A stretch of DNA of 39,648 nucleotides from an uncultured Lachnospiraceae bacterium. GTDB taxonomy: Bacteria > Bacillota > Clostridia > Lachnospirales > Lachnospiraceae. Position 1 is the first letter of the stretch. Each line of letters opens with the position of its first letter. Positions 21,923 through 31,672 of this stretch are shown here, piece after piece. The notes under the pieces are model-generated. The model worked only from the letters and a program-made list of their open reading frames with translations. It had not been told where the DNA came from and did no database searches. The stretch lies in assembly GCA_947588845.1 (NCBI GenBank), contig CANQAR010000029.1, positions 1 to 39,648 of the forward strand. Direction: 5' to 3'. The translations under genes and the position numbers were made by a program.

Positions 21923-24538
21923 TTATTCCTCCGTCTTCTTCTTTCTGCCGCGGGCAGCCACTTTCTCAAGCGTTTCCGTCACTTTTTTACGGCCGCGCTT
22001 CTTTGGTCCCTCTGCCGCGGAAGCTTCCTTCGCCGTCTCCGATACAGATCTGCGGTTCTGTTTCTTCGGCGTCCCTGTCTGAACAGGTTCCGCAGGCGCT
22101 GTCTCTGCCGCCGCTCCGCGCACGTGTTTCTTCGGCGTTTCTGTCTGCTCAGGTTCCGCAGGCGCTGTCTCTGCCGCCGACCTGCGGCTGCGTTTCTTCG
22201 GCGTTTCTGTCTGCTCAGGTTCCGCAGACGCTGTCTCTGCCGCCGACCTGCGGCTGCGTTTCTTCGGCGCTTCCGTCTGGACAGGCTCCTCCTCTGCCTT
22301 CTTTCCGCCGACAGATGAATCCGCTGCCTCCTCCTCTGTTCTTGTGCAGGAGAAAACAGCAATACCCAGAGGCGGTATCTTGATCGTGATCGAATTTTCA
22401 CGGTCATCGCACACAATCTTCTTCGAGGATTTAGCCCGCGGATTCACATTGCCGCTGCCGCCGAATTCTTCACTGTCGCTGTTAAAAATTTCTTTATATT
22501 TTCCGCTGTACGGCACTCCGACCGGATGTTTGTCGTAAACGAGCGGCGAGAAATTGCAGACCACAAAGAGATCTTCTTCCTGCTTCGCTCCCCTGCGCAT
22601 GAAAATCAGAAGATTCTCATCCGCCGCCATGCTGTTGATCCACTCAAAACCAATCGTCTCATAGTCTCTGCAGTAGAGCGCCGGATGAGTCCGGTAAAAC
22701 TCCGTCAGAGCCTTAATATATGTATTGAGCTGTTTGTGTTCCTCATACTGCAGCATATCCCACTCAAGCGGTACGCCTTCGTTCCACTCCGAGAACTGAG
22801 CAAAATCCTGTCCCATGAACAGCAGCTTCTTGCCCGGATGCATGGTCATATAGCCGCAGGCCACACGCAGATTCGCAAATTTCAGTTTCCGCTTGCCCGG
22901 CATCTTGCCGATCATGGAGCTCTTCCCATGCACAACCTCGTCATGCGACAGCGTCAGGATGAAATTCTCACTGTACGCGTAGATCATGCTGAACGTCAGC
23001 TCTCCATGGTGGTAGGCGCGGAAAATCGGATCCAGCTGCATATAACTGAGAAAATCATTCATCCAGCCCATATTCCACTTGAAATCGAATCCAAGGCCGC
23101 CATCCTCAACAGGAGCCGTAATCTTCGGCCAGGCGGTCGACTCCTCGGCAATCAGAAGCGCGCCGTCCTCATCCTTTTTAAAGATGGAATTCAAATGTTT
23201 CAGAAACTCAATCGCCTCGAGATTCTCATGACCGCCGTACATATTGGCGACCCACTCGCCGTCATTTTTCCCATAGTCAAGATAGAGCATGGAAGCGACA
23301 GCATCCATCCGGATTCCGTCCGCGTGATAAACATTTTTCCAGTAAAGCGCATTCGCGATCAGAAAATTCCTGACTTCCGGACGACCGTAATTGTAGATCA
23401 GTGTCCCCCAGTGCGGATGAGACCCCTGGCGCGGGTCACGATGTTCGTACAGATACGTCCCGTCAAAGGCGGCAAGTCCATGCGTGTCACGCGGAAAATG
23501 CGCGGGCACCCAGTCAAGAATCACGCCGATTCCCTGATTGTGCATGTAATCCATGAAATACATAAAATCCTGCGGAGAACCGTAGCGCGAAGTCGGCGCA
23601 TAATAGCCGGTCACCTGATACCCCCAGGAAGCGTCCAGCGGATGCTCCATCACCGGCATCAGTTCGATATGGGTATAGCCCATCTCCTTCACATATTCCG
23701 CGATCATCGGCGCAAGTTCACGGTAATTGTAGAAATAACGTCCGTCCTCCGGCTTCTTCCAGGATCCCAGATGCATCTCATAGATAAACATCGGAGCTTC
23801 CCTGAAATCAACCGTCTTTCTCTTTTCCATCCAGTCCTGATCCGTCCATGTGAAAGAATCCAGATCCGCGACCACTGAGGCCGTATTCGGACGGACCTCG
23901 GCGCTGTTTGCATAGGGATCTGCCTTCAGGTAAGTCAGTCCGCCCTTCGCCTTAATCTCAAATTTGTACAGCGTCCCGACTTTGATTCCCGGAATAAACA
24001 GCTCGTAGATGCCGGAATCCCGGAATCTGCGCATCGGATACCGTCTTCCATCCCACTGATTAAAATCACCGACCACACTGACACGCATCGCAAACGGAGC
24101 CCACACGGCAAAATATACGCCCGAAACACCGTTGACCGTCATCGGATGCGCTCCAAGTTTCCGGTAAATGTCATAGCAGATACCGGCGTTGAATTTCTTC
24201 GCATCCTTCTCTGAAATCTGCGGTTCAAAACAGTATGGATCATATTCTTCTCTCACTGCATCCTCCCGGTTCGTGATCAGCAGCGTATAGACAGGAATCT
24301 TCTGGCCGGGAATGAGCGCGGCAAAATATCCCGCCTCATCTTCTTCCTCCATCGGATACTTCTCATCGTTCTCCGGAATCCTGACCGAGACCGCTTTTGC
24401 GTCCGGAATAAACACCTGGATCAGCACCCCGTCCTCCGTAAGATGCGCCCCCAGAAGATTTTCCGGATGATCTTCCTCGGAATATACAAGGGCCTCAACG
24501 CCTGCCCAGTCCATTAAATTATACAGCTTCTCATCCAT
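21923..24538 (-). CDS. glgB: 1,4-alpha-glucan branching enzyme with repetitive basic C-terminal tail
   Basis: Adds alpha-1,6 branches to glycogen. The 871-residue protein has a starch-binding-like N-terminal region, a CBM48 module (about 135-230, YFAVWAPFAMRVSVVGDFNQWDG) and a GH13 barrel. Catalytic residues are Asp412 (GIRMDAVAS), the Glu of IAEEST near 465, and Asp533 (SHDEVVHGK). The enzyme should end near residue 735. The remaining 135 residues are a low-complexity tail with four 22-residue repeats (residues 752-839), each containing a PKK-basic-ETA pattern, and a Lys/Arg-rich end with KKRGRKK and ARGRKKK. Usual GlgB lengths are 630-750. GGGAGGG supports the ATG at 24538. Other glycogen genes are not nearby. 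Confidence 0.95.
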   Translation of the reverse strand: MDEKLYNLMDWAGVEALVYSEEDHPENLLGAHLTEDGVLIQVFIPDAKAVSVRIPENDEKYPMEEEDEAGYFAALIPGQKIPVYTLLITNREDAVREEYDPYCFEPQISEKDAKKFNAGICYDIYRKLGAHPMTVNGVSGVYFAVWAPFAMRVSVVGDFNQWDGRRYPMRRFRDSGIYELFIPGIKVGTLYKFEIKAKGGLTYLKADPYANSAEVRPNTASVVADLDSFTWTDQDWMEKRKTVDFREAPMFIYEMHLGSWKKPEDGRYFYNYRELAPMIAEYVKEMGYTHIELMPVMEHPLDASWGYQVTGYYAPTSRYGSPQDFMYFMDYMHNQGIGVILDWVPAHFPRDTHGLAAFDGTYLYEHRDPRQGSHPHWGTLIYNYGRPEVRNFLIANALYWKNVYHADGIRMDAVASMLYLDYGKNDGEWVANMYGGHENLEAIEFLKHLNSIFKKDEDGALLIAEESTAWPKITAPVEDGGLGFDFKWNMGWMNDFLSYMQLDPIFRAYHHGELTFSMIYAYSENFILTLSHDEVVHGKSSMIGKMPGKRKLKFANLRVACGYMTMHPGKKLLFMGQDFAQFSEWNEGVPLEWDMLQYEEHKQLNTYIKALTEFYRTHPALYCRDYETIGFEWINSMAADENLLIFMRRGAKQEEDLFVVCNFSPLVYDKHPVGVPYSGKYKEIFNSDSEEFGGSGNVNPRAKSSKKIVCDDRENSITIKIPPLGIAVFSCTRTEEEAADSSVGGKKAEEEPVQTEAPKKRSRRSAAETASAEPEQTETPKKRSRRSAAETAPAEPEQTETPKKHVRGAAAETAPAEPVQTGTPKKQNRRSVSETAKEASAAEGPKKRGRKKVTETLEKVAARGRKKKTEE
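22022..22285 (-). repeat. four tandem 66-bp repeats inside glgB
   Basis: Four in-frame 66-base units encode PxQTxxPKK...ETAxxx blocks of 22 residues. The first two copies are nearly identical and the last two are more diverged, as expected for repeat expansion by slippage or recombination. Confidence 0.85.
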
Positions 24539-24706
24539 ATGGCATCCCTCCCAGATCTCAGGTACCGCAGCGACGGTCCTGGCAATGCCGCTTTCGTACC
24601 GTTCGTAATTACAGTGGTATACTATCCAGAATCAGAATCATCTGACCCTGTCTGTTCTATCAGTTTACCATTTTAACCGGTGAAACACAAGGATAATCTG
24701 TCTAAT

Positions 24707-25945
24707 CTAATCCTGAATACTGTGGATAAACAGTCCGCTGCGCAGCTTCGGTTCAAACCAGGTGGATTTGGGCGGCATCAGAAGTCCCGCGTCAGCTACG
24801 TCAAGAAGTTCCCCTATCGAAACGGGACAGACGGAAAACGCCGCGGCCCATCCCCCGTCTACTCTGCGCTCCAGTTCTTCCGTGCCGCGTATTCCCCCGA
24901 CAAAATCAATTCGTTCATCCGTCTTCGGATCTTTGATTCCCAGTACCGGGGCAAGCAGTTCCCTCTGAAGCGCCGCCACATCAAGGCCTTCGACCGGATC
25001 ATCCGCACAGTATTCTTTTTTCAGGGTCAGCTGATACCAGCGCCCGTCGAGGTACATGCCGTAAGTCCCCTTCTCTGTCGGCCGCACGGCTTCATTTTTC
25101 CTGACAATCTCAAATTTCTTTCCGGCGTGTTCCAGAAACTCTGCAGGCGTATATCCGTTCAGATCCCTGACGACACGGTTGTAATCCATGATCATCAGTT
25201 CTTCGTCCGGAAACAGGACTGCCAGAAAACGGTTGAATTCTTCCTCCCCTGTATAACCGGGGTGTGTTTCCCTGCGCAGTTTCGCGACACGGACCGCGGA
25301 TGCAGCCCGATGATGGCCGTCCGCTATGTAAATACTCTGAATTTCCGCAAAGGCCTGCCGGATCTGGCCGATCTGATCCGGGTCACTGATCTTCCATCCT
25401 CTGTGCCGGATCCGGTCGGAAGACTCAAAATCAAACAACGGTGTCGACTGCTTCACCTGCGCCGTCAGCTCCCGGATCACCGGATGCGCGCGGTAGGTAA
25501 GAAAAATCGGCCCCGTCTGTGCTTCGCATACATCCACATGGCGCACACGGTCTTCTTCCTTCTCCGCGCGCGTATTCTCATGCTTTTTGATTCTGTTTTC
25601 AATATAATCATCCACGGACGCACAGGCCGCAAGACCGGTCTGCGGACGCCCGTCCATCGTCAGCTCATAAAGATAATAGCAGGCGGTTTCCTCCTGCCTG
25701 TAAACGCCGTCCCTTACCTGACTCCAGAGCATCTCCTTCGCCTTCTGGTAGACCTCCGGGGCATACATGTCATGCCCCGGCTCAAACTGCGTCTCCGGAC
25801 GGTCAATATTCAAAAATGACAGGCGGTCCTTTGCCGCCTCGGCAGCTGCTTCCTCCCTGTGATAGACATCATAGGGAAGCGCGGCTACTCTCTGTACGTA
25901 TTCCGGGGTCGGGCGGATTGCCCGAAATGGTCTGATATCTGCCAT
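24707..25945 (-). CDS. DUF1015 family protein
   Basis: A 412-residue soluble protein of the DUF1015 family, function unknown. Diagnostic segments are IRPFRAIRPTPEYVQRVAALPYDV at the start, then IYIADGHHRAASA (about residue 208) and the C-terminal MPPKSTWFEPKLRSGLFIH. The DGHHR motif suggests a metal or phosphate site, though no reaction is established. It starts 14 bases after serA, and this serC-serA-DUF1015 order recurs in Clostridia, pointing to a role in serine or one-carbon metabolism. A GAGGAG site precedes the ATG at 25945. The 168-base gap to glgB holds no clear terminator; a weak promoter-like TTGTGT-17-TAAACT for glgB is visible on the minus strand. Confidence 0.92.
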   Translation of the reverse strand: MADIRPFRAIRPTPEYVQRVAALPYDVYHREEAAAEAAKDRLSFLNIDRPETQFEPGHDMYAPEVYQKAKEMLWSQVRDGVYRQEETACYYLYELTMDGRPQTGLAACASVDDYIENRIKKHENTRAEKEEDRVRHVDVCEAQTGPIFLTYRAHPVIRELTAQVKQSTPLFDFESSDRIRHRGWKISDPDQIGQIRQAFAEIQSIYIADGHHRAASAVRVAKLRRETHPGYTGEEEFNRFLAVLFPDEELMIMDYNRVVRDLNGYTPAEFLEHAGKKFEIVRKNEAVRPTEKGTYGMYLDGRWYQLTLKKEYCADDPVEGLDVAALQRELLAPVLGIKDPKTDERIDFVGGIRGTEELERRVDGGWAAAFSVCPVSIGELLDVADAGLLMPPKSTWFEPKLRSGLFIHSIQD

Positions 25946-25959
25946 AATCTCCTCATTTT

Positions 25960-27117
25960 CTATTTGATAACGCGCACCTTGATCACGCCCGGCACCGCGC
26001 TGATCTTCTTTACGACCTCCGGTGCGACAGCATCGTCAAGGTCAAACATTGTATATGCGTACTCGCCTTTACTCTTGTTGCTCATATTTACGATATTTGT
26101 GTCTTCAAGAAGCGATGTAAACCGGCTGATCATCCTTCGGATATTCAGATGAAAGACAGCAAGACGTGCCGCAGTCTGACATTTTCCTAAATTGCAGTTC
26201 GGATAATTCACGGAATTGACAATGTTTCCATTCTCAAGAAAATCCTTCAGCTGCTTCACTGCCATCACGGCACAGTTGTCCTCCGCTTCCTCCGTCGATG
26301 CTCCAAGATGCGGCGTGACAATCACGCCCTTCTTTCCGACAGTCAGCGGATTCGGAAAATCGCTGACATAGCGGTGTACCTTTCCTTCCTCCACTGCCTT
26401 CAGCACAGCCTCCTCATCCACCAGCAGATCTCTCGCAAAGTTCAGGATCACAACGCCGTCTTTCATCTTTGAAACTGCTTCCGCGTTGATCATCTTCCGC
26501 GTCGCGTCCATCAGAGGCACATGAATTGTGATATAGTCACAGGTGCGGTAGATTTCATTCACATCGTTGATGTGGTGAATCGCGCGCGACAGATTCCAGG
26601 CCGCGTCAACCGATATGTACGGATCATACCCGTAGACATCCATGCCAAACCCAATCGCCGCGTTTGCCACCTGCACGCCGATCGCCCCGAGTCCGATGAT
26701 GCCAAGCTTCTTTCCCATCAGCTCATGGCCTGCGAATTTCTTTTTCTCCTTCTCGGCCACTTTCGCAATATTTTCATTTCCGCTCTGGCTCATGGTCCAG
26801 TTCGCTCCGCCCAGGATATCGCGGGCCGCAAGCAGCATTCCCGCAAACACAAGCTCCTTGACTCCGTTCGCGTTTGCTCCCGGCGTATTAAACACAACAA
26901 TTCCCTGCTCCGCGCAGCGCTCAAGCGGAATATTGTTGACTCCCGCTCCAGCGCGCGCAATTGCCTGCACATTTCCGGGAATCTCCATCTCATGCATGAC
27001 GGCGCTGCGCACCAGAATCACATCCGCCTCATCCATGGACTCAGTCTTGCTGTAATCCTCCGTAAAGTTGCGAAGGCCAATCTCCGCAATCGGATTCAGA
27101 CACATATATCGATACAT
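25960..27117 (-). CDS. serA: D-3-phosphoglycerate dehydrogenase
   Basis: First step of serine synthesis: oxidises 3-phosphoglycerate with NAD. The 385-residue protein has the Rossmann motif GLGAIGVQVANAAIGFG with YDPY and the catalytic-site segment VTPHLGASTEEAEDN. A short C-terminal ACT domain (about 315-385) is present and in other SerA proteins binds serine for feedback control. It lacks the long intervening domain of the 520-residue type. The ATG at 27117 lies 2 bases past the serC stop, with GAGGAG inside serC, so translation is probably coupled. Confidence 0.97.
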   Translation of the reverse strand: MYRYMCLNPIAEIGLRNFTEDYSKTESMDEADVILVRSAVMHEMEIPGNVQAIARAGAGVNNIPLERCAEQGIVVFNTPGANANGVKELVFAGMLLAARDILGGANWTMSQSGNENIAKVAEKEKKKFAGHELMGKKLGIIGLGAIGVQVANAAIGFGMDVYGYDPYISVDAAWNLSRAIHHINDVNEIYRTCDYITIHVPLMDATRKMINAEAVSKMKDGVVILNFARDLLVDEEAVLKAVEEGKVHRYVSDFPNPLTVGKKGVIVTPHLGASTEEAEDNCAVMAVKQLKDFLENGNIVNSVNYPNCNLGKCQTAARLAVFHLNIRRMISRFTSLLEDTNIVNMSNKSKGEYAYTMFDLDDAVAPEVVKKISAVPGVIKVRVIK

Positions 27118-27119
27118 TT

Positions 27120-28202
27120 TTACAGATTCTCCTCTTCAAATTTTTTCATAAACTCCACAAGCTTCTGCACGCCTTCGACTGGCATCGCATTGTAAATGCT
27201 CGCGCGCATTCCTCCGACTGTCCTGTGTCCTTTCAGATTCAGGAAACCGGCTTTTTCCGCTGCCTTCACAAATTTCGCGTCGAGCTCTTTGTCCCCTGTC
27301 ACAAACGGAACATTCATCAGCGAGCGGTCTTCCTTCACGACCGTCCCGTGGAACATTCTGCTCTGATCCAGATAATCATAGAGGATTGCCGCCTTCTTCT
27401 CGTTGTGCGCCTTCATTCCCTCAAGGCCGCCCATCGACTCGATCCACTTGAACACTTTGCCGCAGATATAGATACACCAGCAGTTCGGCGTGTTGTACAT
27501 GGAACCGTTATCCGCATGCGTCTTGTACTTCATCATTGTCGGAGTAAACGGAAGCACGTCGTCCGTGATCAGGTCGTCCCGCACAATCGCAATCACCATG
27601 CCGGCCGGTCCGACATTTTTCTGAACGCCGCCGTAGATGATACCATAATCGCTGACATTGACCGGCTCCGAGAGAAAACAGGACGATACGTCCGAGACAA
27701 GCAGTTTGCCTTTCGTATCCGGCAGCTTTTTGTACTTTGTCCCGTAGATCGTGTTGTTCTCACAGATATAGACATAATCCGCGTCCGGGCTGACCGACAG
27801 ATCGCTGCAATCCGGAATATAGGAAAATGTTTTGTCCTCGCTGGAGGCAATCTTGTTTGCCTTTCCGTACTTCTGCGCTTCCTGCCACGCCTTCTTTGCC
27901 CACTGTCCCGTCACGATATAATCCGCGACGCGGTTCTTCATCAGATTCATCGGGATCATCGCGAACTGAAGGCTCGCTCCTCCCTGAAGAAACAGCACGC
28001 GGTAATTATCCGGGATATTCATCAGCTTCCTGAGATCCGCCTCTGTCTCATGAATAATGTCGTCAAACATCGACGAGCGGTGGCTCATCTCCATCACGGA
28101 CATCCCGCATCCGCGGTAGTCCATCATCTCCGCCTGTGCTTCCTGCAGCACTGCTTCCGGCAGAACGGCCGGTCCGGCGGAAAAATTATAAACTCTGCCC
28201 AT
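27120..28202 (-). CDS. serC: phosphoserine aminotransferase
   Basis: A PLP enzyme that makes phosphoserine from 3-phosphohydroxypyruvate and glutamate. The 360 residues match the family. It opens MGRVYNFSAGPAVLP and has FLQGGASLQFAMIPMN, SDVSSCFLS and the PLP-lysine segment YGGVQKNVGPAG. The start is the ATG at 28202: AGGAGGAG lies 7-8 bases before it, whereas the ATG at 28208 is too close. It lies 34 bases after ilvB. No serB is seen in the window. Confidence 0.97.
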   Translation of the reverse strand: MGRVYNFSAGPAVLPEAVLQEAQAEMMDYRGCGMSVMEMSHRSSMFDDIIHETEADLRKLMNIPDNYRVLFLQGGASLQFAMIPMNLMKNRVADYIVTGQWAKKAWQEAQKYGKANKIASSEDKTFSYIPDCSDLSVSPDADYVYICENNTIYGTKYKKLPDTKGKLLVSDVSSCFLSEPVNVSDYGIIYGGVQKNVGPAGMVIAIVRDDLITDDVLPFTPTMMKYKTHADNGSMYNTPNCWCIYICGKVFKWIESMGGLEGMKAHNEKKAAILYDYLDQSRMFHGTVVKEDRSLMNVPFVTGDKELDAKFVKAAEKAGFLNLKGHRTVGGMRASIYNAMPVEGVQKLVEFMKKFEEENL

Positions 28203-28236
28203 GGGCATCTCCTCCTTATTAAAAAAATGTCAAGGA

Positions 28237-29913
28237 TTATTCTTTGATATCGTCCTGATCAAAAACATCCGCGATCGGCTTTCCTGCCGGCACCATCGGG
28301 AACACCTTGTCATCCTGATCAATGACACATTCAATCAAAACCGGCCTGCCGAGCGTAAGCGCCTTCTCAAACGCCGGAGCAAGCTCTTCCTTCGATGTGA
28401 CGCGGATTCCCTCAACACCGAGTCCTTCCGCGACCTTCACAAAGTCCACGCTGTCGTTCAGAATCGTCTGTGCGTAGCGCTTTCCGTAGAACAGGGTCTG
28501 CCACTGGCGCACCATGCCGAGCACATGATTGTTGATGACAATCTCGATGATCGGAATATTGTAGCGGGAGGCCGTCGCAAGCTCATTCATATTCATGCGG
28601 AAGCAGCCGTCTCCCGCAATATTGATGACCGTCTTGTCCGGATTCGCCACTTTCGCGCCGATTGCGGCTCCCAGACCGTAGCCCATCGTGCCCAGGCCTC
28701 CGGAGCTTAATAACGTGCGCGGCGCCGAATACTTATAATACTGCGCGGCCCACATCTGATGCTGGCCGACATCGGTCACGATGATCGCGTCGCCCTTCGT
28801 CTGACGGTAAAGCTCCTCGACAATATACGGCCCTGTCAGCACTTCCTGATTGTACCGGAGCGGGTATTTCTCTTTCAGAGCCTTTACGCTCTCATCCCAC
28901 TCGTCATGTCTGTGATCCTCGATCCTTGCATTCAGCCGCTTCAGGACTTCTTTCACATCGCCGATGATGCTCGCGTCCACAACGACATTCTTGTTGATCT
29001 CCGCCGGGTCGACATCGATCTGGATGATCTTCGCATTCTTCGCAAAGCTTTTTGCCTGCCCAACCACACGGTCGCTGAAACGGGAACCCACCGTGATCAG
29101 CAGATCGCACTGTGTCACGCCGAGATTTGCCGCTTTTGTCCCGTGCATGCCGAGCATGCCGCAGTACAGCTCACTCTTTCCGTTGTAAGCTCCCTTGCCC
29201 ATCAGGGAATCCGCAACCGGGGCATGAACCTTGTCAGCGAATTCCTTCAGCTCCTCAGAAGCCCCGGAAATCACCGCGCCGCCGCCGACAAAGATAAACG
29301 GTTTCCTGCATCTGTTGATCAGCTTGACCGCCCGGTCAAGATCTTCTTCGCGGATATATTCCGTACTGCGCACGATCGGCTCCGGCTTCTGCGGCGTATA
29401 CTCCGCAAATCCGGCCGTCACATCTTTTGTGATATCGATCAGGACAGGACCCGGTCTGCCTTCCTGCGCGATCTGGAAAGCCCAGCGCACGGTATCCGCA
29501 AGCTTCTCAACATCCTTCACGATAAAATTATGCTTTGTGATCGGCATCGTGATTCCCGTGATATCGACCTCCTGAAAACTGTCCTTTCCAAGAAGCGCAA
29601 CGCCGACGTTCGCTGTGATCGCAATGATCGGAACGGAATCCATGTAAGCGGTCGCAATGCCTGTCACAAGATTGGTGGCCCCGGGACCTGAGGTCGCCAT
29701 GCAGACGCCCACCTTGCCTGTGGAGCGCGCATACCCGTCGGCCGCGTGGGACGCACCCTGCTCATGAGAGGTCAGAATATGCCTGATCTCGGATGAGTGC
29801 TTGTACAGCTCGTCATATATATTCAGAATCGCCCCTCCCGGATATCCAAAGACAGTATCAACACCCTGCTCCTTCAGACATTCGATAAGGATTTCTGATC
29901 CGTTTAATCTCAT
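28237..29913 (-). CDS. ilvB: acetolactate synthase, large subunit
   Basis: A thiamine-diphosphate and FAD enzyme that condenses pyruvate (or pyruvate with 2-oxobutyrate), the first step to valine/leucine and isoleucine. The 558-residue protein starts MRLNGSEILIECLKEQG and has the catalytic Glu in HEQGASHAADGYAR, the FAD region, and the ThDP-Mg motif GDGCFRMNMNELATA...NN. The start at 29913 has AAGGAG; the frame open to 29955 adds non-family residues. No small regulatory subunit (ilvN) follows, so it must be elsewhere or absent. Confidence 0.96.
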   Translation of the reverse strand: MRLNGSEILIECLKEQGVDTVFGYPGGAILNIYDELYKHSSEIRHILTSHEQGASHAADGYARSTGKVGVCMATSGPGATNLVTGIATAYMDSVPIIAITANVGVALLGKDSFQEVDITGITMPITKHNFIVKDVEKLADTVRWAFQIAQEGRPGPVLIDITKDVTAGFAEYTPQKPEPIVRSTEYIREEDLDRAVKLINRCRKPFIFVGGGAVISGASEELKEFADKVHAPVADSLMGKGAYNGKSELYCGMLGMHGTKAANLGVTQCDLLITVGSRFSDRVVGQAKSFAKNAKIIQIDVDPAEINKNVVVDASIIGDVKEVLKRLNARIEDHRHDEWDESVKALKEKYPLRYNQEVLTGPYIVEELYRQTKGDAIIVTDVGQHQMWAAQYYKYSAPRTLLSSGGLGTMGYGLGAAIGAKVANPDKTVINIAGDGCFRMNMNELATASRYNIPIIEIVINNHVLGMVRQWQTLFYGKRYAQTILNDSVDFVKVAEGLGVEGIRVTSKEELAPAFEKALTLGRPVLIECVIDQDDKVFPMVPAGKPIADVFDQDDIKE

Positions 29914-29957
29914 AGTCTTTCTCCTTCCTGCATGTTGTACCAATTCAGAGTGCAATC

Positions 29958-31631
29958 TTATTTATCCTGCGGCAGCTCAAGGACAGCTCCTCTGTTTCCG
30001 GAAGTCACAAGAGCCGCGTATCTTCTGAGATAGCCGGTGGTGATCTTCGGCTCGCGCGGCTGCCATTTCGCGCGGCGCTCGGCAAGTACTTCATCGCTCA
30101 CCGCGAGATTCAGACTGCAGTTCGGGATATCGATCTGTATCAGATCCCCTTCTTCCACAAGCGCGATCGGGCCGCCGACTGCCGCCTCAGGCGATACATG
30201 TCCGATCGAAGCGCCTCTTGAAGCGCCGCTGAAACGTCCGTCCGTGATCAGAGCCACGCTGTCCCCAAGGCCCATACCGGCAATCGCGGAAGTCGGATTC
30301 AGCATCTCGCGCATGCCCGGACCACCCTTCGGTCCTTCATAACGAATGACGACTACATCACCAGGATTGATTTTTCCGCCAAGGATCGCCGCAATCGCGT
30401 CCTCCTCACACTCGAAGACACGCGCCGGTCCTTCATGGACCATCATCTCCGGAAGCACGGCCGAGCGTTTTACAACGCCGGAATCCGGAGCAAGATTGCC
30501 CTTGAGAATTGCCAGGCCGCCTGTCTCGCTGTACGGATTCTCAACCGGACGAATTACCTCAGGATTCAGATTTGCACAGCCGGAAATATTCTCGCCGACC
30601 GTCTTTCCTGTCACGGTCATGCAGTCGAGATTGAGCAGGTTCTTCTTTGTCAGCTCATTCATAACCGCGTACACGCCGCCCGCCTCATTGAGGTCCTCCA
30701 TATAGGTCGGACCTGCCGGCGCCAGGTGGCAGAGATTCGGCGTGCGCGCGCTGATCTCGTTTGCGATATCCACATTCAGCTCAACGCCTGCCTCATGGGC
30801 GATTGCCGGAAGATGCAGCATACTGTTTGTCGAGCAGCCGAGCGCCATATCCACGGTCAGCGCGTTCATGAATGCTTTTTCCGTCATGATATCGCGCGGA
30901 CGGATATCCTTCTTCAGAAGCTCCATGACCTGCATGCCGGCCATTTTCGCGAGGCGGATACGCTCGGAATAAACTGCCGGAATCGTGCCGTTTCCGCGAA
31001 GACCCATGCCAAGTACCTCGGTCAGACAGTTCATACTGTTCGCCGTGTACATGCCGGAACAGGAACCACAGGTCGGGCAGACCTTGTTCTCATATTCCAT
31101 AACTTCCTCGTCACTCATCTTTCCCGCGACATTCTCGCCAACCGCCTCAAACATGCTGGAAAGACTGCGCTTTCTTCCTTTCAGATGACCGGCCAGCATC
31201 GGGCCGCCGCTCACAAAGATCGTCGGGATATTCAGCCTTGCGGCCGCCATCAGAAGACCCGGCACATTCTTGTCGCAGTTTGGAATCATGACAAGCGCGT
31301 CAAACTGATGCGCAATCGCCATGCACTCTGTGGAGTCCGCAATCAGGTCGCGCGTCACAAGAGAATACTTCATACCGACATGTCCCATCGCAATTCCGTC
31401 ACAGACCGCGATCGCCGGAAACTCTCTCGGCACGCCGCCGGCCATTGCCACGCCCAGCTTTACCGCTTCTGTAATCTTATCCAGATTCATATGACCCGGA
31501 ACCACTTCATTATAAGAATTCACAATACCAACCAGAGGACGCCTCATCTCCTCCTCCGTGAGACCGAGCGCGTTAAACAGCGAACGGTGCGGAGCCTGCT
31601 GGATCCCCTTCTTTACTGCATCACTTTTCAT
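29958..31631 (-). CDS. ilvD: dihydroxy-acid dehydratase
   Basis: An iron-sulfur enzyme of valine, isoleucine and leucine synthesis that dehydrates 2,3-dihydroxy acids. The 557-residue length is standard. Cluster-related motifs are [11 protein letters not shown] and [36 protein letters not shown] near the end is typical. The ATG at 31631 ([19 protein letters not shown]) lies about 11 bases after AAAGGAGG, slightly far, but it is the only family-compatible start. It sits 41 bases after leuB and 44 before ilvB. Confidence 0.97.
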   Translation of the reverse strand: MKSDAVKKGIQQAPHRSLFNALGLTEEEMRRPLVGIVNSYNEVVPGHMNLDKITEAVKLGVAMAGGVPREFPAIAVCDGIAMGHVGMKYSLVTRDLIADSTECMAIAHQFDALVMIPNCDKNVPGLLMAAARLNIPTIFVSGGPMLAGHLKGRKRSLSSMFEAVGENVAGKMSDEEVMEYENKVCPTCGSCSGMYTANSMNCLTEVLGMGLRGNGTIPAVYSERIRLAKMAGMQVMELLKKDIRPRDIMTEKAFMNALTVDMALGCSTNSMLHLPAIAHEAGVELNVDIANEISARTPNLCHLAPAGPTYMEDLNEAGGVYAVMNELTKKNLLNLDCMTVTGKTVGENISGCANLNPEVIRPVENPYSETGGLAILKGNLAPDSGVVKRSAVLPEMMVHEGPARVFECEEDAIAAILGGKINPGDVVVIRYEGPKGGPGMREMLNPTSAIAGMGLGDSVALITDGRFSGASRGASIGHVSPEAAVGGPIALVEEGDLIQIDIPNCSLNLAVSDEVLAERRAKWQPREPKITTGYLRRYAALVTSGNRGAVLELPQDK

Positions 31632-31672
31632 TACTGCATCTGCCTCCTTTGTATCCTTACATGGGAAATTTT

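Noticed and set aside
22526-23878. A 450-codon open frame on the plus strand
   Set aside because: Antisense to the conserved glgB catalytic domain; no domain or ribosome-binding support.
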